Positions 46,748 through 57,785 of a stretch of 64,000 nt of DNA are shown here, piece after piece (position 1 is the stretch's first letter; the number at the start of each line of letters is the position of its first letter). This stretch comes from Marivibrio halodurans. Lineage in GTDB: Bacteria; Pseudomonadota; Alphaproteobacteria; UBA8366; Aestuariispiraceae. The position numbers were made by a program, and so were the translations under genes. The notes beneath the pieces were generated by a model. It worked only from the letters and a program-made list of their open reading frames with translations, had not been told where the DNA came from and did no database searches. Where the stretch lies: assembly GCF_017963645.1 (NCBI RefSeq), contig NZ_JAGMWN010000005.1, forward strand, positions 186,001-250,000, read 5' to 3'.

Positions 46748-47620
46748 ATGAACCCACGCGCGCTGGAAACCTTGATCGCGGTGGTGGAGGCCGGGGGGTT
46801 CCAGGCCGCCGCCGACCGGCTGAACCTGACGCAATCCGCCGTCTCCATGCAAATGAAGGCGTTGGAGACGGAGCTCGGCATCGCGCTGTTCGACCGAGGG
46901 CGCCGGCCGCCCCTGCCCACCGTCGCCGGACGCGCGGCGGCGGCACGGGCGCGGGCCGTGCTGCAGGCGATCGATCGGGTTCGGGCGGTGGCGCGCGATC
47001 CGCATGCGCTGGCCGGCACGCTTGCCATCGGGGCGATTCCAACGGCGACCACCGGGTTCCTGCCGGATGCGCTGGCGGCGCTCGGCCGGGCGCATCCGGA
47101 TCTGCGCGCCCGAGTGGAAAGCGGCCTGTCCGACCGGCTGGCGGCGCGCGTCGCGAGCGGCGAGTTGGACGCCGCCATCCTTACCGCCGGAAGCGATCCA
47201 CCGACCGGCATCCGCCTCCACCCGCTCTACGAGGAGCCCCTGCTGGTCGCCGCGCGGGAGGTGCCGGGCGATGGCCAAGCCATGACGGCGCTGTCGTCCC
47301 GCCCCTTCATTCGCTTCAACCGCGCGACCGGCGTCGGACGGATCATCGACCGGCGCCTGCGCGCGGACGGCATCGCGGTCGAGGATGCGATGGAACTCGA
47401 TTCCATCGAGGCAATCCTGATGATGGCAAGCCGGGGCCTGGGCGTCGCCATCCTGCCGGGTCGAAGCCTGCGCGGCCCCTTCGCCGAGGCGCTATGGACC
47501 GCCTCCCTGCCCGGCCCGCCACTGACGCGCCGGGTCGCGCTGGCGCTGCGCGACGGGGGGCTGGAGGAACCGGCCCTGGCCGCGCTTTACGCCGCGCTGC
47601 TGGAGACGGTACCGGACTGA
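46748..47620 (+). CDS. LysR-family transcriptional regulator
   Basis: A 290 aa regulator with the N-terminal helix-turn-helix LETLIAVVEAGGFQAAADRLNLTQSAVSMQMKALE and a periplasmic-binding-like effector domain (GTLAIGAIPTATTGFLP; GLGVAILPGRS). It is divergent from the acyl-CoA dehydrogenase/ThDP operon and is probably its activator. Effector unknown. Convergent with gbdR, with 31 bases between stops. Confidence 0.88.
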   Translation: MNPRALETLIAVVEAGGFQAAADRLNLTQSAVSMQMKALETELGIALFDRGRRPPLPTVAGRAAAARARAVLQAIDRVRAVARDPHALAGTLAIGAIPTATTGFLPDALAALGRAHPDLRARVESGLSDRLAARVASGELDAAILTAGSDPPTGIRLHPLYEEPLLVAAREVPGDGQAMTALSSRPFIRFNRATGVGRIIDRRLRADGIAVEDAMELDSIEAILMMASRGLGVAILPGRSLRGPFAEALWTASLPGPPLTRRVALALRDGGLEEPALAALYAALLETVPD

Positions 47621-47651
47621 CGGAAGGGCGGGCAGCCGGCCGGCGGCTCGT

Positions 47652-48734
47652 TCAGGCCTCCATCGATTCGCCGCTGTCCCAGTCCACCTCCTCGCCGACA
47701 TCGCCGAAGGCATCCTGCTCGCCCGCCAGACGCACCTCCGGCGCGAGGCCGGGCGCGCGGCGCTCGGCGCGCGGGGTGCGGCCGAACATGTCGCGATAGC
47801 ATTTGGAGAAATGCGAGGCCGACGTGAAACCGCTGGCGAAGGCGACCTCGGTCACCGGCATCGTCGTCTGGGTCAGGAGCGTGCGCGCCCGGTTCAAGCG
47901 AAGCTTCAGATAGTAGCGCGCCGGGCTGGTATTGAGATAGCGGCGGAACAGACGCTCCAACTGACGGCGGGAGAGGCCGACCCGCTCCGCGATCTCGTCG
48001 CGGGACAGCGCCTCCTCAGTGTTCTTTTCCATCTCGGCGATGGCGCGGATCAACTTCGGGTGGCTGATGCGAAGACGTGCCTGAAGCGGCAGGCGCTGGT
48101 CGTCGCTGCCCTCGCGCATGCGCTCATGCATGAACTGTTCGGAGACGGCCGCGGCCAGTTCCGGGCCATGCGCAGTCGATACCTCGCTCAACATCATATC
48201 GAGAGCCGCGACACCGCCGGCGCAGGTGAAACGGTCGCGATCCACCTCGAACAGTTCCGCGCGCACGTCGAGATCCGGGAACTCCTCGAGGAAGCTGTCG
48301 AGATTTTCCCAATGCAGCGTGCAGCGATAGCCGTTGAGCAACCCGGCATGGGCAAGCACATGCGCCCCGGTGCATATAGCGCCGATATGGCTGCCCTCCC
48401 GCGCCCAGCGGCGTAGCCAGCCGAAGACGGCATTGTCCTTATAGACATGCGCCTCGACGCCGGAACAGAGGATCACGTTGGGCGGCGCGCGGTCATAGTC
48501 CGCGACCGACCGCGTGGCGGCGATGGCGATGCCATTGGAGGCCGCGACCGGATCGCCGTCGCGGCTCGCGATATCCCATTCGTACAAGGTACGCTTGGCG
48601 ACATAGTTCGCAAGACGCAACGGCTCGACGACGCTGGTGAAGGCAATCATCGAGAAATTCGGAACCAACACGAGGGTGAGCCGCGTCGGCTCGTCCCCCT
48701 TGCCCTTGAACATACGCTCGACCATACCGATCAA
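47652..48734 (-). CDS. gbdR: GATase1/AraC-type regulator GbdR
   Basis: Activator of glycine betaine, dimethylglycine and sarcosine catabolic genes (360 aa). It joins a DJ-1/PfpI-like domain (VLVPNFSMIAFTSVVEPLRLAN; GAICTGAHVLAHAGLLNGYRCTLHWE; FTCAGGVAALDMML) to a C-terminal AraC double helix-turn-helix (AERVGLSRRQLERLFRRYLNTSPARYYLKLRLNRAR; VAFASGFTSASHFSKCYRDMFGRTP). This exact layout and the divergent soxBDAG operon identify it as GbdR rather than CdhR or ArgR. Start at 48734 (MIGM) or 48725 (MVERM). Confidence 0.87.
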   Translation of the reverse strand: MIGMVERMFKGKGDEPTRLTLVLVPNFSMIAFTSVVEPLRLANYVAKRTLYEWDIASRDGDPVAASNGIAIAATRSVADYDRAPPNVILCSGVEAHVYKDNAVFGWLRRWAREGSHIGAICTGAHVLAHAGLLNGYRCTLHWENLDSFLEEFPDLDVRAELFEVDRDRFTCAGGVAALDMMLSEVSTAHGPELAAAVSEQFMHERMREGSDDQRLPLQARLRISHPKLIRAIAEMEKNTEEALSRDEIAERVGLSRRQLERLFRRYLNTSPARYYLKLRLNRARTLLTQTTMPVTEVAFASGFTSASHFSKCYRDMFGRTPRAERRAPGLAPEVRLAGEQDAFGDVGEEVDWDSGESMEA

Positions 48735-49248
48735 CCCCGCCAGCGATGCCGCCGGTAATGTCCGGACGGCCGACCAAGCCGATCGCTTTTATTCCGTTGC
48801 GACATGACGGACCGGGTGCGGCGCACCTAATCCCTTGTGGTACCTCAACAAATATCGGCGCCACGCATATCGGCAATTGCATCCAAGCGACATCGCTCTA
48901 TGCGCCCGCCCCGGGGGCTTTGTCAAACGCTTCTATATCGCATTCGACCGCCCCGCAATCGGCCATCGCGCGGGCCGGCCACCGGCCAGTTTCCTTGGGT
49001 TTCCGCGCCCTTCGCGACCCGTGCGCCACGATTCGCCGCGATGTCGGTGCCGGGCCATGTCGCGCTCGCTAGAAATGCTGTCGCGCCGCCTAAAGGCGCC
49101 ACCGCCGCCATGGCGTAATGACCGCATGATGAGGGGGCGTGCCGGTGGACCGCCAACGGCCCCGCCCCCGCGCGTCGCCGCCCGTCCCCGATCGAAAGGG
49201 ATGCCGGGGCACGCGTCTTATCCCATGGAACCGGGTGGCGCCCTCGCG
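48735..49248. promoter_or_regulatory. 514-base gbdR-soxB divergent control region
   Basis: Gene-free. It contains two direct copies of GCGACAT (48799-48805, 48887-48893) and inverted copies ATGTCGC (49057-49063) and TGTCGC (49079-49084), which could be regulator half-sites, plus a small hairpin GGTGC-GGC-GCACC at 48815-48827. Open frames crossing it lack coding character. I find no glycine-riboswitch core. Confidence 0.4.
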
Positions 49249-50493
49249 ATGACGAAATATTCGATCTTCTCGCTGATCCGCAACGCGCTCAGCTATCACG
49301 AGAACTGGCAGAAGGCCTGGCGCAGTCCGGACCCGAAGCCCGCCTACGACGTGGTGATCGTCGGCGGCGGCGGACACGGGCTGGCGACGGCCTATTACCT
49401 CGCCAAGGAATGCGGCATCACCAATGTCGCGGTGATCGAGAAGGGCTGGCTCGGCGGCGGCAACACGGGCCGCAATACGACCATCGTCCGCTCCAACTAT
49501 CTGTGGGACGAGTCGGCGGCGCTTTACGATCACGCGATCAAGCTCTGGGAAACCATGAGCCAGGACCTGAACTACAATGTGATGTTCTCCCAGCGTGGGC
49601 TGCTGCACCTCGCCCATAATGTCCACGACATGCAGGAGATTGGCCGCCGCGGCCATGCGATCAAGCTGAACGGCATCGACAGCGAGTTCCTAAGCCCCGC
49701 CCAGGTGAAGGAAATGGTGCCGATCATCAATCTGAACTGCCGTTATCCCGTCATGGGCGCGCTGTTGCAGCGCCGGGGCGGCACCGCGCGGCACGACGCG
49801 GTCGCCTGGGGCTATGCGCGGGCCTGCGACGCGATGGGTGTCGACATCATCCAGAACTGCGCCGTCACCGGCTTCGAGATCGAGGACGGCACGGTCAAGG
49901 CGGTCGAGACCACGCGCGGGCGCATCGGCGCCGGCAAGGTCGGCGTGGTGACGGCGGGCCACAGTTCCGTCATGGCCGAGATGGCGGGCTTCCGGATGCC
50001 GCTGGAGAGCTTCCCGCTGCAGGCCTTCGTTTCCGAGCCGCTGAAGCCCGTCATCGACTGCGTCATCATGTCGAACGCGATCCACGCCTATATCAGCCAG
50101 TCCGATAAGGGCGAGTTGGTGATCGGCGGCTCCGGCGACCCCTATATCAGCTACAGCCAGCGCGGCAGCTTCGATCAGGTGGAGCATGTCGCCGGGCCGG
50201 TGCTGGAACTCTACCCGGTCTTCAGCCGCGTGCGGATGATGCGTCAATGGGGCGGCATCACGGACGTGACCGTCGACCGATCCCCGATCCTGACCAAGAC
50301 GCCGGTCGGCAACATGTATTTCAACTGCGGTTGGGGAACCGGCGGCTTCAAGGCGACGCCCGGGTCGGGGCACGTCTTCGCCCATTCCATCGCGAAGGGC
50401 GAGATGCACCCCATCGCCGCCCCCTTCTCTATGGACCGGTTCAACACGGGCGCGCTGATCGACGAGGCGGCCGCCGCCGCCGTCGCGCACTGA
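49249..50493 (+). CDS. soxB: sarcosine oxidase subunit beta
   Basis: Flavin-binding subunit of heterotetrameric sarcosine oxidase (414 aa), which oxidatively demethylates sarcosine to glycine with formation of methylene-tetrahydrofolate and hydrogen peroxide. It opens [25 protein letters not shown], typical for SoxB, has the FAD motif [19 protein letters not shown] and closes with [19 protein letters not shown]. The ATG at 49249 is fixed by this N-terminus; the frame is open far upstream but that is only leader DNA. First gene of soxBDAG. Confidence 0.95.
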   Translation: MTKYSIFSLIRNALSYHENWQKAWRSPDPKPAYDVVIVGGGGHGLATAYYLAKECGITNVAVIEKGWLGGGNTGRNTTIVRSNYLWDESAALYDHAIKLWETMSQDLNYNVMFSQRGLLHLAHNVHDMQEIGRRGHAIKLNGIDSEFLSPAQVKEMVPIINLNCRYPVMGALLQRRGGTARHDAVAWGYARACDAMGVDIIQNCAVTGFEIEDGTVKAVETTRGRIGAGKVGVVTAGHSSVMAEMAGFRMPLESFPLQAFVSEPLKPVIDCVIMSNAIHAYISQSDKGELVIGGSGDPYISYSQRGSFDQVEHVAGPVLELYPVFSRVRMMRQWGGITDVTVDRSPILTKTPVGNMYFNCGWGTGGFKATPGSGHVFAHSIAKGEMHPIAAPFSMDRFNTGALIDEAAAAAVAH

Positions 50494-50527
50494 GCGCCGG
50501 CGCGAGCCCTGGGAGGACATATCCGCG

Positions 50528-50887
50528 ATGCTGACGATCAAATGCCCCTGGTGCGGGGAGCGCGAGCAGATCGAATTCACCGCCGGCGGCGAGGCCCATA
50601 TCGCCCGGCCGGAGAACACGGCCGAACTGAGCGACGAGGAATGGGGCGCCTACATCTATACCCGCACGAACCCGAAGGGCGTGCACTATGAACGCTGGGT
50701 GCACAGCCACGGCTGCGGCAAGTGGTTCAACGCGGTGCGGCACACGGTGACCGACATCTTCTGGGACGTCTACAAGATCGGCGAGGAGAAGCCCGCCGTG
50801 CCCGAGGATTGGGACGGCGCCACCACGCGCGCGCAGTATCAGGCGGCCACCCAAAAGACGGCGGCCCCGGACGGGAACGAGAAATGA
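50528..50887 (+). CDS. soxD: sarcosine oxidase subunit delta
   Basis: Small zinc-binding subunit (119 aa). Zinc ligands are visible as CPWCGERE (Cys6, Cys9) and HSHGCGKWFNAVRHT (His and Cys near residues 59-63). YTRTNPKGVHYERW is a signature stretch. Lies 34 bases after soxB; its TGA overlaps the soxA ATG. Confidence 0.95.
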   Translation: MLTIKCPWCGEREQIEFTAGGEAHIARPENTAELSDEEWGAYIYTRTNPKGVHYERWVHSHGCGKWFNAVRHTVTDIFWDVYKIGEEKPAVPEDWDGATTRAQYQAATQKTAAPDGNEK

Positions 50888-53800
50888 GCCAATCCTATCG
50901 CATCGAGGGCAAGGGCCGGATCGACCGGTCGAAGCCGATCCGCTTCACCTGGAACGGGCGGTCCTATCAGGGCTATCAGGGCGACACGCTCGCCTCCGCG
51001 CTGCTGGCGAACGGCGTCCGGCTGGTCGGACGGTCCTTCAAGTACCACCGTCCGCGCGGCATCATGACCGCCGGGTCGGAGGAGCCGAACGCCGTCGTCC
51101 AATTGGAGGAAGGCGCGCGGACCGAACCCAACACGCGCGCCACGATGGCCGAGCTCTATGACGGGCTGACGGCCAACGCGCAGAACTGCTGGCCGTCGGT
51201 CGAGTTCGACGTCGGCGCGCTCAACGCGAAACTTTCGCGCTTCTTCCCGGCCGGCTTCTATTACAAGACCTTCATGTGGCCGGCTGCCCTGTGGGAGCCG
51301 CTTTACGAGAAGATCATCCGCCGCGCCGCCGGCATGGGCGAATCCCCTGAGGAGATCGACCCCGACAGCTATGCCCAGCATTTCGCGCATTGCGACGTGC
51401 TGATCGCGGGTGGCGGGCCGGCGGGACTCTCGGCCGCGCTGGCCGCGGGTCGAACGGGCGCGCGCGTCATCCTCGCCGACGAAGGGGCGGAGTTCGGCGG
51501 AAGCCTGCTGGCCGACACGGTCGAGATCGCGGGCAAGCCCGCCGCCGATTGGATCGCCGAGACGGTCGCGGAACTGACCGCGATGCCGGAGGTGACGCTG
51601 CTGCCGCGCACGACGGTCAGTGCCTATTACGACCATAATTTCCTCACGCTGACGGAACGCGTGACGGATCACATGGGTCCTCGGGCGGACGACTCCGTGC
51701 CGCGCCAACGCTTCTGGAAGGTGCGCGCGAAGCAGACGATCCTGGCCCAGGGCGCGATCGAGCGCCCGCTTCTCTTCGCCGACAACGACCGCCCCGGCGT
51801 CATGCTGGCGAGCGCCGCGCGCACCTATATCAACCGGTACGGCGTGCTGCCGGGCCGGGAGATCGTGGTCTTCACCGGCAATGATTCGGCCTACCCCGCC
51901 GCGCTCGACGCGAAGGCGGCCGGTGCGCGGGTGGAAATCGTCGACCTGCGCACCGACCCGAAGGGACCGCTGGTCGACCATGCCCGCGCCCAGGGGATCG
52001 AGATCCACGCCGGATGCGGCATTACCGGCACGCGGGGGACGAAGGCGCTGCACGGCTGCGACGTCGCCCCGCTGTCGGAGGATGGGAAGAGCCTGGCGGA
52101 CGAGCCTTTCTCGATCGGCTGCGACTGCATCGCGGTGGCCGGCGGCTGGAACCCGACCGTCCATCTGCACAGCCAGGCGCGCGGCAAGCTTAGCTGGGAC
52201 GATACGAAGCAATGCTTCGTGCCGGGCTATTGCCAATGGCCGACACGCTCGGCCGGTGCCGGCAATGGCACCTTCGATCTGGCCGGCTGCCTCGACGAAG
52301 GATTGAAGGCCGGCGCGGCGGCCGCGCATGAGGCGGGCTTCGGCAAAGGCGCCGCGCCCGAGGCCCCGGCGGTGGAACTGAGCGAGGAAGGCCCCGCCCG
52401 GCAGGTCTGGATCGTGCCCTCCGACGTGCCGCTGGGTCATGGAAAGAAGCATTTCCATGACCATCAGAACGACGTGACGGCCGCCGATATCCACCTTGCC
52501 GCGCGCGAGGGGTATGTCTCCGTCGAGCATCTGAAGCGCTATACCACCACCGGCATGGGCACGGATCAGGGCAAGACGTCGAACGTCAACGCGCTCGCCG
52601 TGATGGCGGATATCCGCAACGCCCGGATTCCGGAGGTCGGAACCACCACCTTCCGCCCGCCCTATGTGCCGACCACCTTCGGCGCGATCGGCGGCCAGAA
52701 CCGGCGCCACCTGTTCCTTCAGGAGCGCACGACGCCGATGCATGCGGCCCATGTCGCGAACGGCGCCGTGTTCGAGGATGTCGGCGACTGGAAGCGCCCC
52801 TGGTACTTCCCCCGGGACGGTGAGGACATGCACGAGGCCGTGCAGCGCGAATGCCGTCAGGCGCGCGAGACCTGCGGGCTGCTCGACGCCTCGACACTCG
52901 GCAAGATCGATATCCAGGGGCCGGACGCCGCCTGGTTCCTGAACATGATGTATACCAACAAGTGGGACACCCTCGCCGTCGGCAAGGGGCGCTACGGCGT
53001 CATGCTGAACGAGCACGGCATGGTGATCGACGACGGCGTCACGACGCGGCTGGCCGAGAACCATTTCCACATGACCACGACGACCGGCGGGGCCGCGCGC
53101 GTCCTGGGCATGCTGGAGGAATGGCTGCAAACCGAATGGCCGGAACGGCAGGTCTATTGCACCTCCGTCACGGAACAATGGGCGGTCTGCACCATCACCG
53201 GGCCGAACGCCAAGGCGCTGATGGCGGACCTGACGGACGATATCGACGTCGATCCGGCGAATTTCCCCTTCCTTGCCTATCGCACCGGCACGGTCGCGGG
53301 CGCGCCGGCGCGGGTCTATCGGATCAGCTTCACCGGCGATCTGGCCTATGAGGTCAATGTGCCGGCTCGTCATGGCCTCGCCGTCTGGACGACGATCCTG
53401 GAGCGCGGGCGCAAGCACGGGCTCGTCCAATACGGCACGGAAACCATGCATGTGCTGCGCGCCGAGAAGGGTTTCATTATCGTCGGCCAGGATACCGACG
53501 GCACGGTGACACCGATGGATCTGGGCATGAACTGGATCGTGTCGAAGAAGAAGGATGACTTCATCGGCAAGCGATCGCATTCGCGCTCCGACACGGCGCG
53601 CGAGGGGCGCAAGCAACTCGTCGGCATCATGACGGAGGACCCGAACGTGGTGCTGCCCGAGGGCGCGCATCTGGTGAACCAGCCGGGCAAGCCGCCGATC
53701 GCGATGGAGGGGCATGTCACCTCCAGCTATATGAGCCCGAATGTCGGGCGCTCCATCGCGCTCGGCCTGATAAAGGGCGGCCGCGATCGCATCGGCGATA

Positions 53801-53898
53801 CGCTCCACGCCCCGATGATGGACGGCAAGACGGTGCACAAGGTAACGCTGACCGAGCCCGTCTTCTTCGATAAGGAAGGGAAGCGGACCAATGGCTGA
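50884..53898 (+). CDS. soxA: sarcosine oxidase subunit alpha
   Basis: Large subunit (1004 aa) holding NAD+ and the folate site. The N-terminal 2Fe-2S-like fold stretch (FTWNGRSYQGYQGDTLASALLANGVRLVGRSFKYHRPRG cut short here: FTWNGRSYQGY...) precedes a pyridine nucleotide-disulfide oxidoreductase domain (CDVLIAGGGPAGLSAALAAG at about residue 170) and a C-terminal GcvT-type folate domain (ETCGLLDASTLGKIDIQGPDA; RISFTGDLAYEVNVP). ATG at 50884 shares ATGA with soxD. Confidence 0.95.
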   Translation: MSQSYRIEGKGRIDRSKPIRFTWNGRSYQGYQGDTLASALLANGVRLVGRSFKYHRPRGIMTAGSEEPNAVVQLEEGARTEPNTRATMAELYDGLTANAQNCWPSVEFDVGALNAKLSRFFPAGFYYKTFMWPAALWEPLYEKIIRRAAGMGESPEEIDPDSYAQHFAHCDVLIAGGGPAGLSAALAAGRTGARVILADEGAEFGGSLLADTVEIAGKPAADWIAETVAELTAMPEVTLLPRTTVSAYYDHNFLTLTERVTDHMGPRADDSVPRQRFWKVRAKQTILAQGAIERPLLFADNDRPGVMLASAARTYINRYGVLPGREIVVFTGNDSAYPAALDAKAAGARVEIVDLRTDPKGPLVDHARAQGIEIHAGCGITGTRGTKALHGCDVAPLSEDGKSLADEPFSIGCDCIAVAGGWNPTVHLHSQARGKLSWDDTKQCFVPGYCQWPTRSAGAGNGTFDLAGCLDEGLKAGAAAAHEAGFGKGAAPEAPAVELSEEGPARQVWIVPSDVPLGHGKKHFHDHQNDVTAADIHLAAREGYVSVEHLKRYTTTGMGTDQGKTSNVNALAVMADIRNARIPEVGTTTFRPPYVPTTFGAIGGQNRRHLFLQERTTPMHAAHVANGAVFEDVGDWKRPWYFPRDGEDMHEAVQRECRQARETCGLLDASTLGKIDIQGPDAAWFLNMMYTNKWDTLAVGKGRYGVMLNEHGMVIDDGVTTRLAENHFHMTTTTGGAARVLGMLEEWLQTEWPERQVYCTSVTEQWAVCTITGPNAKALMADLTDDIDVDPANFPFLAYRTGTVAGAPARVYRISFTGDLAYEVNVPARHGLAVWTTILERGRKHGLVQYGTETMHVLRAEKGFIIVGQDTDGTVTPMDLGMNWIVSKKKDDFIGKRSHSRSDTAREGRKQLVGIMTEDPNVVLPEGAHLVNQPGKPPIAMEGHVTSSYMSPNVGRSIALGLIKGGRDRIGDTLHAPMMDGKTVHKVTLTEPVFFDKEGKRTNG

Positions 53899-54571
53899 AC
53901 CCGGTGTGACCCAGCGCCTGGCCGCGGCGGGCGCCGCCTTCACCGACCCGCCGGCCGAGGGCACGGTGTCGACGGAACCGGGCGCGCTCGACGCGGCCGG
54001 CACGCGCTCCCCCCTCTCCGGCCTGCTCGGCCCCGCCGGCGGACCCGTCACCTTCGAGGAACGTCCCTTTGTCGGCAAGCTCACCTTGCGCGGCGATCCG
54101 TCGAACGCCGATTTCATGGCGGCGGCCGGCAAGGTGCTGGGCACGGATATTCCGACCGATCCCTGCCGCTTCGTGGAGCATGACGGCTTCCGTGTCCATT
54201 GGATCGGCTTCGACAATTGGCTGATCCATGTGCCCGAAGGCGCGGAAGGGCCGCTCAAGACGAAGCTGGAGGCCGCGCTCGAGGGTATCCATTCAGCGAT
54301 CGTGGATGTATCGGACTATTACACCGTGATTCGCGTCCAGGGCGCCAAGGCCCGCCGGTTGCTGCAGAAGGGCTGCCCGATCGACCTGCATCCGCGCACC
54401 TTCGGCCCCGGCCAGTGCGCGGGCACGGTCTTCCACCACGCAGCCATTTTCCTCGCCCAAACGGACGCGGACACGGATGGCGGCGCCAGCTACGACATTC
54501 AGATCCGCTGGTCCTTCGCCCGCTATCTCTGGGACTATTTCGTCGATGGTGCCCGGGAATGGGGCGGCTGA
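53891..54571 (+). CDS. soxG: sarcosine oxidase subunit gamma
   Basis: Gamma subunit (226 aa), structurally related to the GcvT fold and contacting SoxA. Visible are LTLRGDPSNADFMAAAGKVLG, SDYYTVIRVQGAKARRLLQKGCPIDLHPR and the terminal WSFARYLWDYFVDGAREWGG. Overlaps soxA by eight bases. Last gene of the operon; the downstream sequence is mobile-element debris. Confidence 0.93.
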   Translation: MAEPGVTQRLAAAGAAFTDPPAEGTVSTEPGALDAAGTRSPLSGLLGPAGGPVTFEERPFVGKLTLRGDPSNADFMAAAGKVLGTDIPTDPCRFVEHDGFRVHWIGFDNWLIHVPEGAEGPLKTKLEAALEGIHSAIVDVSDYYTVIRVQGAKARRLLQKGCPIDLHPRTFGPGQCAGTVFHHAAIFLAQTDADTDGGASYDIQIRWSFARYLWDYFVDGAREWGG

Positions 54572-54621
54572 TCGCGGATCGGCCGTTCCCCACCCTCGAC
54601 GCGCCCAGCTAACGCGCTGGT

Positions 54622-55300
54622 GGCGGAGCAAGACATTGAAGCGCGATGAGCCGTTGGTCTCCTCCAGACCTTCGAGCGCATCCAGCAACGCCTCAAGGAA
54701 GGCGCGAAGGCCCCCACCCCACGCGCGCCGATCTCTCGGAGCATTTTCCCGTTGCGGAATTTCGTGCTGTGCGGCGATTGCGACAGGCCGCCGACCACCT
54801 GCTGGTCGAAAGGGAATTCGAGGCGATCCTGCGCCGTGCCGAACCCAAGTCCGGCAGGCTCGACCTCTTCAAGACGCTCACGGCCAAGGCGTGGGGTCAG
54901 TACCGCGAACGCGGCGCGGCGATGCGTCGTTCGATCCGCACCAGATTGGAGGAAGGCGAGAAGCAGATCGCATCCTTGCTGGATCGGATCGTGGAGACCT
55001 CCAGCTCAAGCGTGGTCGCGCGCCATGAAACCCGCATTGCGGAGCTGGAACGCAAACAGGCGATGCTACGGGAACGGCTCGTCTCCGAAGGCCAGCCGAT
55101 ACAGCCTTTCGAGAAGGTTTTTAAACGCCCCCTCCGGTTTCTCACAACGCCTTGTGATTGCTGGAAAACGGCATCTTGGATCACAAGAAATTGCTGTTGA
55201 AACTGACTTTCGAGCGCAGCCCCCGGTACACCCGAAATTCCGGATTTTTAAACCCGGAATTTGCATTGCCTTTCAAGGCGTTAATGGGAAATGGGATGCC
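54622..55300 (+). pseudogene. decayed large serine recombinase (C-terminal part)
   Basis: Three consecutive pieces in different frames spell the C-terminal half of a large serine recombinase. Piece 1 (about 54656-54815) has QTFERIQQRLKEGAKAP and the zinc-ribbon start PLRNFVLCGDCDRPPT. Piece 2 (about 54805-55155) has EFEAILRRAEPKSG and a coiled-coil region with ARHETRIAELERKQAMLRERL. Piece 3 (55158-55292) has LDHKKLLLKLTFERSPRYTRNSGF and ALPFKAL. The catalytic N-terminal domain is absent and roughly 30 residues of the zinc ribbon are deleted at the first junction. It is clearly inactive and ends a dozen bases from tRNA-Ser. Confidence 0.8.
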
Positions 55301-55309
55301 CGGCAGGGC

Positions 55310-55401
<92 letters not shown>

Positions 55402-55562
55402 GCGGTCATGATTTCTCGTTCGCCGACAGGACCGGCCGAAATCGCGGCGGAACCTAACGAAGGCGCGAGGGGCTGGCAAGCCTTCTCGACAGCTTCGTGA
55501 CACGCCGTTCGATCTTCTTTTCGGAAGCCCTCCGCCACCCCATATGGGGCGCACATCCGACG

Positions 55563-55590
55563 TTGACTTGGGCGCGTCCATCCCTATAGT
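55563..55590 (+). promoter_or_regulatory. sigma-70-type promoter of rplU
   Basis: TTGACT (55563-55568) and TATAGT (55585-55590) with 16-base spacing. Transcription would begin near 55597, giving a leader of about 150 bases. Confidence 0.75.
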
Positions 55591-55661
55591 GCGCGCCGGT
55601 CGCGCTCGGATCGTTCGGTTCGGGCGCATGTGGTTAGTGCGCGGTTCGAGGCCTGAGTACC

Positions 55662-55685
55662 GGGTCCCCCATGACGGAGGGACCC
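55662..55685 (+). promoter_or_regulatory. hairpin in the rplU leader
   Basis: GGGTCCC and GGGACCC pair around a ten-base loop about 60 bases before the rplU start, inside the long 5' untranslated region. Ribosomal protein leaders are often autoregulated; here that is only a suggestion. The rest of 55403-55746 shows no gene. Confidence 0.4.
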
Positions 55686-55746
55686 GCGAAAGTTCTCCCG
55701 GATGGGAGGCGCCGCAGGACGCGTGAGAATAGTGGGAAGGTAGCCC

Positions 55747-56259
55747 ATGTTCGCTGTGGTGAAGACCGGCGGCAAGCAGTACCGTGTCGCCAAGGACGAT
55801 GTGATCAAGGTCGAGAAGCTCGACGTCGAGGAAGGCGAGATCGTCGCCCTCGACGAGGTGCTGATGGTCGGCGGCGACGGCGAGCCGAAGGTCGGTGCGC
55901 AGGCGCTTTCCGGCGCGGTGGTCGAGGCCGAGGTCCTGGCTGCGGAACGCACCCGCAAGGTCATCGTCTTCAAGAAGAAGCGCCGCCAGAATTATCGGCG
56001 CAAGAAAGGTCATCGCCAGCATCAGACGGTGCTGAAGGTGATCGAGATTTCGTTGGACGGCCCGAAGCATGCCGGCAAGAAGGCGGCGGCCAAGAAGGCC
56101 GCGCCGAAGACCGCCGAAGCCAAGGCGGAGGCGCCGAAGAAGGCGGCCGCCAAGAAGGCGGCGGCGAAATCCGACGCGAAGAAGACCACCGCCAAGGCGG
56201 GCGCGAAGAAAAGTGCCGCCAAGAAGGCAGCCGCCAAGAAGGCGGACGGTGACGAGTAA
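55747..56259 (+). CDS. rplU: 50S ribosomal protein L21 with lysine/alanine-rich tail
   Basis: Large-subunit protein. The first about 103 residues ([18 protein letters not shown]...[19 protein letters not shown]) are the normal L21. The remaining about 65 residues are almost only Lys and Ala with some Pro, Thr and Asp (runs of KKAAAKKA), a histone-H1-like tail seen in some alphaproteobacterial L21 proteins. Cotranscribed with rpmA, 11 bases apart. Confidence 0.96.
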   Translation: MFAVVKTGGKQYRVAKDDVIKVEKLDVEEGEIVALDEVLMVGGDGEPKVGAQALSGAVVEAEVLAAERTRKVIVFKKKRRQNYRRKKGHRQHQTVLKVIEISLDGPKHAGKKAAAKKAAPKTAEAKAEAPKKAAAKKAAAKSDAKKTTAKAGAKKSAAKKAAAKKADGDE

Positions 56260-56270
56260 GGAGACGGGTC

Positions 56271-56540
56271 ATGGCGCATAAAAAAGCAGGCGGCAGTTCC
56301 AGGAACGGGCGCGACTCCGAAGGCAGGCGTCTCGGCGTCAAGAAATTCGGCGGCGAGCGCGTGCTGGCCGGCAACATCCTGGTGCGGCAGCGCGGCACCA
56401 AGTTCCATCGCGGCGAGAATGTCGGCATCGGCAAGGACCACACGCTGTTCGCGCTGGTCGAGGGCCATGTGACCTTCCGCAAGACGCGCGAGCGTACCTA
56501 TGTGTCCGTCTCGCCGCTAGAGGCCGCCGCCGCGGAGTAG
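56271..56540 (+). CDS. rpmA: 50S ribosomal protein L27
   Basis: Peptidyl-transferase-centre protein (89 aa). Begins [28 protein letters not shown] and contains [28 protein letters not shown]. No Firmicutes-type cleavable leader. A strong terminator follows 30 bases after the stop. Confidence 0.97.
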   Translation: MAHKKAGGSSRNGRDSEGRRLGVKKFGGERVLAGNILVRQRGTKFHRGENVGIGKDHTLFALVEGHVTFRKTRERTYVSVSPLEAAAAE

Positions 56541-57764
<1,224 letters not shown>

Positions 57765-57785
57765 GCCGCTAGGGAAGGATCGGTG

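Noticed and set aside
48735-49248. Glycine riboswitch upstream of soxB
   Set aside because: Considered because sarcosine oxidase yields glycine, but the conserved glycine aptamer core is not present.
50839-54258. A 1139-codon minus-strand open frame
   Set aside because: Antisense to soxA and parts of its neighbours; its translation is Arg/His/Gly-rich with no fold-like pattern.
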